Shown here: positions 57,636 through 64,000 of the stretch, one piece after another
Layout: every line of letters begins with the position of its first letter
How positions within the stretch are numbered: the stretch's first letter is position 1
Assembly (NCBI RefSeq): GCF_963676685.1
Contig: NC_092348.1
Coordinates: 18,513,386-18,577,385 of the forward strand
Reading direction: 5' to 3'
Length of the DNA: 64,000 bases
From: Mytilus edulis
Taxonomy: Eukaryota; Mollusca; Bivalvia; Mytilida; Mytilidae
The notes under the pieces: generated by a model
Databases searched by the model: none
What the model was told of the DNA's origin: nothing
Seen by the model: the letters and a program-made list of their open reading frames with translations, nothing else
Made by a program: the position numbers and the translations under genes

Positions 57636-58242
57636 CATTCAACCTGTCAATCATATCTGTAACGTGTGCACAACGAGCTTTGAGCGTGTATTGGACGTAC
57701 GAGAAGCGTACCTAAGCGTTAATCGGGCGTTCAAGAAACGTATGGTTGCGTATGCATGGCGTTTGCCTAACGTAGATGGAATGCACGTTATGAAGGAAAA
57801 AAATTTCTTGAACGTTTTTGAGACGGGTCTCGGTCGTATATTGGACGTTCTATTATGGGGTGTTTGTTACAAACACACCTGCATACGTTTTAGTTAAAGT
57901 TGAACTATCTCGAAGCGTATAAAACGTGCCCTGAACGTGTTTCAAACTTTTCTGTTGCACGTTCAACGCGCTTGTAGCGTATGTATAACGTGCGTGTAGC
58001 GTACAGGTATACGCTTGACACACGATTAATCTTTATGAAATTTTTTATGCTGCATTAAAATTTCCTCGAGTTGTAGCGTCCACCAAGCGTATACCTTTGC
58101 ATTTTTACGTACTCCAAATTATGCAACGCGCGTTTAACGATTGATAAGCGTTCCTCTGGCTTGCAACTAACGTATACCGACTTTGTCAATTTTGTCTGTA
58201 CGTTTGGTATACGCCGGTCTATACACCAATGTGTGACGCCGG
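57557..58242. mobile_element. CGT-rich TIR element
   Basis: TIRs of about 24 bp (CTGGCGTCACACATCAGTGT at 57557 onward; inverse ending ATGTGTGACGCCGG at 58242) bound a sequence dense in CGTA, GCGT and ACGTT motifs, unlike the CG-poor surroundings. A frame at 57664-57897 is open, but I recognise no motif in it, and the regular CGT spacing argues for a repeat rather than a gene. No transposase is seen, so it is probably non-autonomous. Confidence 0.65.
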
Positions 58243-58624
58243 CATTAATTAATTAAATAGTGTTGCAACACTATGTATTTAAAGAGTGTACACACATATA
58301 ATTTAAATAGAAATATTAATTTTGTAGGTAAATGTAACAAACATTTTGATAATTGGTTAATAGCAGTTCATATAATGCCTATTTAAGAAATATCTTGAGC
58401 ATGCTATCCGAGTGGTGTTACAATGACTAAAACCTTGTCATCTTAAAGAGATTGATAAACTGAAGACAAGTATCAGAATATGTTATATTAGTCTCAGTGG
58501 TCAAAGTAATTCAAATATCAATATTTATAATTTCAAAAAGATATTAAAGCCCCGGCTGTTACATGTATTTCGAGAAATGCATTCCTTTTTGTCTAAATCT
58601 AAAAAAAAAAGTACTTCAAGGTTA

Positions 58625-58880
58625 TTTATACAGTAGTCATCAATAAAGATTGGCTTTACTTGTCTCTTGGTTGATAGCTTTTATAATTGAAAAGCAATGC
58701 ATCAAACACATCCGACAAAATAAACTGAAACTACTAAAGACCTTAATGATTAATAACAACAGATGATACACATTAAAACCTAAGTTATGAAACAGGGTGC
58801 ACTTTTATATAAACAAAAATCCATTATTGATTTAGCAGTTCTTGTGAGGTCATTTTCTACATGTATGTTATCCCTTTAAT
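58625..58880. repeat. Direct repeat flanking the CGT-rich element, right copy
   Basis: Second copy of 56640-56880. The 2-kb interval between the copies contains the tandem repeats and the TIR element. Confidence 0.65.
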
Positions 58881-59700
58881 GATCATATCAATGCAATTTA
58901 TAATCTAAATATATAAGTATGTTCCAATGAGTGTTGCATGTGTACTTTTATATGTCCAAGTCTTCATATAAGAAGTTTCTGTGAATTAAAACGACTCTCA
59001 ACCATGTGTGTTAATTAGGTGGATGCTCTTTTTATAAGTGCAAAAGTGCAAAAGTTTTGTCATGGACTTAGGCGTGTTGTCCTTAGACCTTCATTTAAGT
59101 TAAACACTTTTTGTAATTTTGTTGTCATTAATTTTTGTTTAATCTTTATCTTCGGGGATATATTGTGTACACGGTCGCGTGACTTCTGTTTACATCTTCT
59201 GTTGTAATAGTAATATTTTAACATACTCTAAAAAATAGTGATATACATGTATATGAGAGACAGTTTAACAACGGTCAAATACGGGTTCAGAATTCAAAAA
59301 TGTTTTCGGATATTATAAATCGTTTTCCGAGTACAAATTTTGCAAGATCATAACTTAAAAAACAAATATTGATGATAACCTGGAAACAAATAACATGTTG
59401 ATGCCGGCAGTGGAGTTTATGTAAACAGGTTTCTAAATTAAGAAGTTTTAAAATCCAATATCAATCACAAAGACAATCTTATTAGTCAGCCAATGTCTAA
59501 ATTGAAATGCAGTTTTGATTCTAATTTTGTTTTTAAAACGGCTTATTTTGGACCTTGAAACAGCGAAATTTGTTTTACCAAAACGATATGACGTAAATCA
59601 GAATATTTTGGTGCTGGCACGTTTACAAATATTACAGATTGAGAACAAATTACCAACAAATGAAATAGGTAGGCCATGTGGGATAAACTTCTTGGCAGAT
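58881..59700. other. Non-coding, nothing identified
   Basis: AT-rich DNA. A short open frame at 59515-59754 has no recognised motif and runs into the following dispersed repeat. Confidence 0.45.
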
Positions 59701-60310
59701 AGGACTGCCAATGAAAAACTAGAGGCTCTTAAGAGCCTGTGTCGCTCACCTTAGTTTATGTGCATATTAAACAAAGGACACAGATGGATTCATGACAAAA
59801 TTTTGTTTTGGTGATGGTGATGTGTTTGAAGTTCTTACTTTATTGAACGTTTGTTACTTACAAATATCCCTATCTCTTTCCCCATTAGTAACAGAGGAAA
59901 TTATTTTGTAAAATTTTACAGCTATTTACCAAATTAATGAAAATTGTTAAAAATTGAATATAAAGGGCAATAACTCCTTAAGGGGTCTACTGACCATTTT
60001 GGTAATTTGACGTCTTTGTAGATCTTATTATGCTGAACATTATTGCTGTTTACAGTTTTTCTCTATCTATAATAGTATTCAAGGTAATAACCAAATACGG
60101 CAAAATTTCTTTAAAAATTACCAATTAGGGGGCAGCAACCCAACAACAGGTTGTCCTATTCATCTGAAAATTTCAGGGCAGATAGATATTGACTTGATAA
60201 ACAATTTAACCCATCGTCAGATTTGCCCTAAATGCTTTGGTTTCAGAGTTATAAGCCAATTAAAATCTACATTTTACCCCTATGTTCTATTTTTAGCCAT
60301 ATTCCTCCTC
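59700..60310. repeat. Dispersed bivalve repeat starting AGAGGCTCTTAAGAGCCT
   Basis: The start AGAGGCTCTTAAGAGCCTGT is palindromic and is followed by GTCGCTCACCT. The body contains AGGGCAATAACTCCTTAAGG, TGTCCTATTCATCTGAAAAT and TTTACCCCTATGTTCTATTT. I recognise this from memory as a widespread bivalve repeat. It is non-coding. Confidence 0.65.
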
Positions 60311-60429
60311 AGCAAATCGAACTAACGTTTTTTTTTCATTGGGGTCCACTAGGTAAATAGTTTTCAGAAAAACGGAGTTATGTATAACTCGTCTAAACAT
60401 TGTCAGGTTATAAAGAGCTGAAGCATAAA

Positions 60430-61880
60430 ACAGAGGTTTATACATATGTATGTTGTGTTCCTCTGCAAAGAACCTTTGAAAGAGTGCACATAAGTCTTGT
60501 ACGTCCTTGTATAGTCTATCTGGTTTTGAAAATTTTTCCTACACCATCCAACATCGTCGAGTAGTTTAAAAAATATATTCCTAGCATGTTCACTTATGTC
60601 TACAGTGTAACAGCTTGTCCAATCGGATTGTTCAATTTTTTCATTTCTTCTTGCCAGTTTGTGTGAACTGCTTTGTGGACGATGTGAGATAAGACTTCTT
60701 CAAAATGCATCTCCAAATGTTCCAACTCGTTCCACATTAAACACGTTTGTTGTATCTGACTGGGATGGTGTACAGCACAATCATAACAATATTTTATCAA
60801 TAGTTCGACAATGTCTTCTCTCAGTTCAGAAAAAAACTTGACTTTATAAATACTAAGCATGAAGCAAATGCTGTTTTCACCTACATCCATTCTGAAGTTA
60901 AATGTATCTATAGTGGAAAACGAATTGATCATACTCCTTAATAATGAAGAAGTTAACATTCCAAAGAAATTCATACCAACACTATTTGAGGTATGTTGTT
61001 CATATGATTGGTATTTGATAAAATTCCAGAGAAAAAAAATATTAGCAATGTCTACGTCGAAAAACAATTGAAGAATGATACTTTATTAGTCACCATTTTT
61101 GCAAATAAACAATTTGGTTCCCATTTTTGTTGTTCTGTTTCTACACAATCGGATGCTTTCCACTGTTTTGTGGTTATGTTGCAATAGAAACAATTCACTC
61201 GATCTCCAATCCCGGTATAAAAGAATCCGTTTTGAATCAAGTGTTGTGGTTTCTGCACAATCTGTCTTGACCAATTCTTAAATGTTTGTTCCCTATCGAT
61301 GTAATACATTTTCGTTGGGTGTACAGGATTAAATGAAAACATGTTCGAACATAACGAGTCTGTTTCTATATACATTTTTGTAAAAAGGATTGTCTTACTA
61401 GTATAACGTTTATGTTGTTTGCTTTGGCAAAATGTTCTATGATTTGGAAATATGTTGTTCAATCTCCTCCTCCCAATCCACAACCGATGTGATCAGGTAG
61501 TCCAACAGTTTTAACTTTTAATTCTTTAAGTTGTTCTAAGCACTGTTTGAACCAAATGATTCGGTTTCCCGAAGTATCTTTATAGGGTGGAATATTTCTA
61601 AAATTCTGATCTGCAGTACCGAAATCCCACTGACTTGAAAAAAAAACAAGCAACATCTGGGTGTAACTGATGTGGGGATCGAAAAAGTTTTACATACCAG
61701 GTTCTCCTCTGTCTTCTAAAACGGCTAAATTTTTTATGACCTTCAGCGCGTCGTTTTGAATATATATCTGCCAAAGGATATTTTATTGCAAGTGTCTTTG
61801 ATCACCCATGTGGCTTTACACATAGGCAGTTTACTTGATGTACAATAATATCAACATCTCCGAATGTTAGTAAATCACCA
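60430..61880 (-). pseudogene. Decayed gene with macro-like and BIR-like parts
   Basis: Read on the minus strand. From 61880 to about 61430 there is a macro-domain-like region: GDVDIIVHQVNC, KYPLADIYSKRRAEG, RSPHQLHPDVACFF, NIPPYKDTSGNRIIWF and IGCGLGGGD. It is interrupted by a TGA (61802-61804), several frame changes and a TGA directly after the last motif. Another frame (61483-61052) holds a BIR-like zinc domain, GFFYTGIGDRVNCFYC and KWEPNCLF. Spacing is C-x2-C-x16-Q-x6-C, with Gln where BIR domains have the zinc-binding His. A third open part (61067-60600) encodes CYDCAVHHPSQIQQTCLMW and a helical tail of unknown family, possibly continuing to 60430. Macro domains bind ADP-ribose, and BIR domains occur in apoptosis inhibitors. 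The set may be an old host or virus-derived gene; origin is unknown. Confidence 0.6.
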
Positions 61881-62600
61881 AAAACAAATTCAAAAAAGTT
61901 TGCTGCTCAGTTTCAAAATAAATAATTTTACATTAAAAAAGTATTTATTGATAGGGGAATAATTGAAGAAGCAAAAAAGCAAAAAAAAAAATATAGGGGT
62001 CAATGTGCTTGTTTTCAAGATATTAGCCATTGGAATTTTTGCCGGAAAATGTTCTCTCTTGATTTTTCATAGCTTTATCATTGACCAGTTAAAGTTCTCA
62101 AAAACAATTAAAAAATAAAGAAAATTTTATAAAACTTTTACAAATGGCTTATAATTATACATATAAAAGATTTATAAAAAGAAAAATAGGGGTTCATGGG
62201 CAAATTTTTTTAAGGCATTCAAATGGATAAAACCAGAGAATTTCGAAAATCTGACAAAAATTCCAAAACATGACAAGCAAACATCCTTAAGACTCATTTT
62301 TAAATAGGATTATCGATTGCTAAATTATTAGAATGTTTGAATTTTCTGCAATATCACATTCAATTAAACATGTTCTTTTGGTTTCTACATTCCTTGCATT
62401 CAAAGCTAGCTACATTCCTCATGACCACATTTTTCACATTATATTGCTACATTCCTTTTGAGCACATTCCGCGTGACCACATTCCTTACATTTTTGCTAA
62501 TCCTTGCTAATTTTGTGCTGGTATGCATATTACACTACTACTGCAGATTTAAATACATAGGTGCCCATATTAATGTTTAACTTTAATTATTATCATTACT
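61881..62600. other. Non-coding, with short CACATTCC repeats
   Basis: Around 62385-62500 the motif ACATTCC(T) appears about seven times at irregular spacing. Otherwise AT-rich DNA with nothing recognised. Confidence 0.5.
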
Positions 62601-62604
62601 TAAG

Positions 62605-63195
62605 GATTACTGCAGTTTTTTTGAATACTTTCAAAGGTATATATAAGCGTATCAGCTGGCTATTATAATGTATAGTAATAGTAATATTATAATAACATTC
62701 TGGTTTAACATGTTTAAGTAGACTAAGAGATCATGTTGTTCAAGTTTTGTTTCCTATAGTGCGAGTTGACTTGTTTGTCTTTTCGTTGATTTTAGTTTTT
62801 TGTCGCGGTGTTGTCAGTTTCTCTTTTCACATTATAAGTTTAAAAGTCCCCACGGTATGTACCGACTCTTTTCCTGAACTCATTATTGCATTAGTTGTAA
62901 AAGTCAATATAACATAAACTTTATCTACGTTTGAATTACAGTCAAACATACCATTTGAAAGCCTATGTTTAGCACTCAAATGTACCTCAGATGAATTCAA
63001 AGTCTATACAGTTTAAATGTTTGTTATTCATTAAGGTAATTGAAATACACGTTTTGAAATCATTATTGTCACAGACTTGATTAGCAGGATGTCAATTATA
63101 GTTTCTGTTTACTTCTGTAATTTCAACCTGGAAGGAAAATAGCAAAAGTCGGTTAAAATAGTTTTGTAAAAAATAATTCGAATTTGTGTTATTTG
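62605..63195. repeat. Third, partial copy of the 42724/53965 duplicate
   Basis: The same order of blocks (TGAATACTTT, GTTTGTCTTTTCGTTGA, GTATGTACCGACTCTTTTCC, CATTTGAAAGCCTATGTTTA, GATTAGCAGGATGTCAA) is found here. Similarity stops near 63195. By eye it is closer to the 53965 copy (shared CCCCACGGTATGTACC) than to 42724. Confidence 0.7.
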
Positions 63196-63357
63196 GCTAT
63201 TAGTCCAGTCAATCTAGCATAAATTTGACCCTAACCTAAAAGTAATTGCAACAGAAGATTTTTAAGTTTTAATCTTTAGCATTATACCCCAAATATACAC
63301 AGAAAAAAGTCCCATAAAATCTAACTTGAGGAAGACTAAAAAAATCACAATTTAAAA

Positions 63358-63996
63358 TTCCTATGTAGATTTGTATTGAAAAGGGAGATAACTCTTGCAA
63401 AAAAGGCAGAAATATCAATAAAAATTGATACAAAATTATAACTTTACCGCTTCTATCCATCAGAATGTATTGATTTTTGATTTTGTAGCGGTCTTTACAG
63501 TATAATAAACAACTCTTAAGGTGTTTTCATATATTTTTATCAAGCTATAATCTAGATTTCGTTATTCAATAGTTGACCATTTATTGAATTTTTCAACATG
63601 TCAAGGTAAAGAATCTCAAATTTAATAAAAATAATTAAGCATGTATTCTTCTTTTTGTGGTTTAAAGTTTCTTTAGATAGGTAAGTTGCTGAAATAATAT
63701 ACTATACAGATATAAACATTACCAAATTTTCACATTATTTTTTCAAAATGGTTACAAAGCTTCAAATTTGCAAATTCTTTAATGAAAAATGCATGAAAAA
63801 AATAAAACTACCCATACCATTTTGGTTTTGTACATTTCATGAACAGAAGATTATATATTTCAGTCAAATACAAACTTATAACCCCATCAAAGTATCATAC
63901 TGTACATACATTTCAAGAAAAACAACCAAAAACTGACCAAAAAAGACTCATTTTTGTAAGAGTTATCTCCCCTTCCAATGTTAATTTCCATAGGAA
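63358..63996. mobile_element. Inverted-repeat element with GGGAGATAACTCTT ends
   Basis: The left end TTCCTATG with AAGGGAGATAACTCTTGCAA inside is mirrored at the right by TAAGAGTTATCTCCCC and CATAGGAA. The arms match for about 45 bp with gaps, and the middle is AT-rich without coding capacity. It abuts the window end, so the right edge is uncertain. Confidence 0.6.
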
Positions 63997-64000
63997 ATTA

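Noticed and set aside
57664..57897. 77-codon frame in the CGT-rich element.
   Set aside because: Repetition of CGT and ACG triplets removes stops by chance. No motif, no start context.

Overview
This window is eukaryotic nuclear DNA from a bivalve mollusc, most probably a mussel (Mytilus or a close relative). The evidence is AT-rich sequence with long non-coding stretches, a six-exon gene with GT-AG introns, a bivalve-style secreted fibrinogen-related gene, and many copies of dispersed repeats that I recognise from memory as typical of Mytilus genomes. There is no bacterial gene organisation, rRNA or CRISPR array. I found no tRNA gene, although one tRNA-derived SINE is present.

Layout. 0.8-6.4 kb: a tyrosine-recombinase retrotransposon of Ngaro type (A1-gag-RT/RNase H-recombinase-B1-A2-B2) sits inside a terminal-inverted-repeat element. 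6.4-12 kb: dispersed repeats, a tRNA-derived SINE, a roughly 150-bp tandem array and a decayed PIF/Harbinger transposon with divergent Myb-like and transposase genes. 12-17 kb: long G and C tracts, a piggyBac-like remnant and a TTAA-flanked long-TIR MITE. 17.4-20.9 kb: an apparently intact fibrinogen-related (FReD) lectin-like gene, 269 aa. 21-33 kb: a nested pile in which a young LTR retrotransposon with a tRNA-Leu primer site splits a Penelope-like element and is itself split by another RT-element fragment. 33-37 kb: dispersed repeats, a local tandem duplication and a Tc1-like remnant. 37.9-42.5 kb: a decayed APE-type LINE with a 2A-like N-terminal motif, interrupted by a hAT remnant. 47.7-51.1 kb: a second FReD gene, now a pseudogene with at least four in-frame stops. 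52-55 kb: sequence paralogous to 35-44 kb. 56.6-58.9 kb: nested duplications and a CGT-rich TIR element. 60.4-61.9 kb: a decayed minus-strand gene with a macro-domain-like part followed by a BIR-like part.

The large-scale architecture is an old tandem segmental duplication. Unit A (about 17.2-44.2 kb) and unit B (about 47.4-55.5 kb) carry the same markers in the same order. Unit A is about 27 kb and unit B about 8 kb, and most of the difference is mobile-element insertion into unit A. The copy with heavy insertions keeps the intact FReD gene. The compact copy has the dead one.

The only host gene I consider likely functional is the FReD gene at 17452-20879. Its product is predicted to be secreted and to recognise glycans or acetylated ligands in humoral immunity. 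Nearly everything else is mobile DNA in various stages of decay. All similarities were judged by eye.
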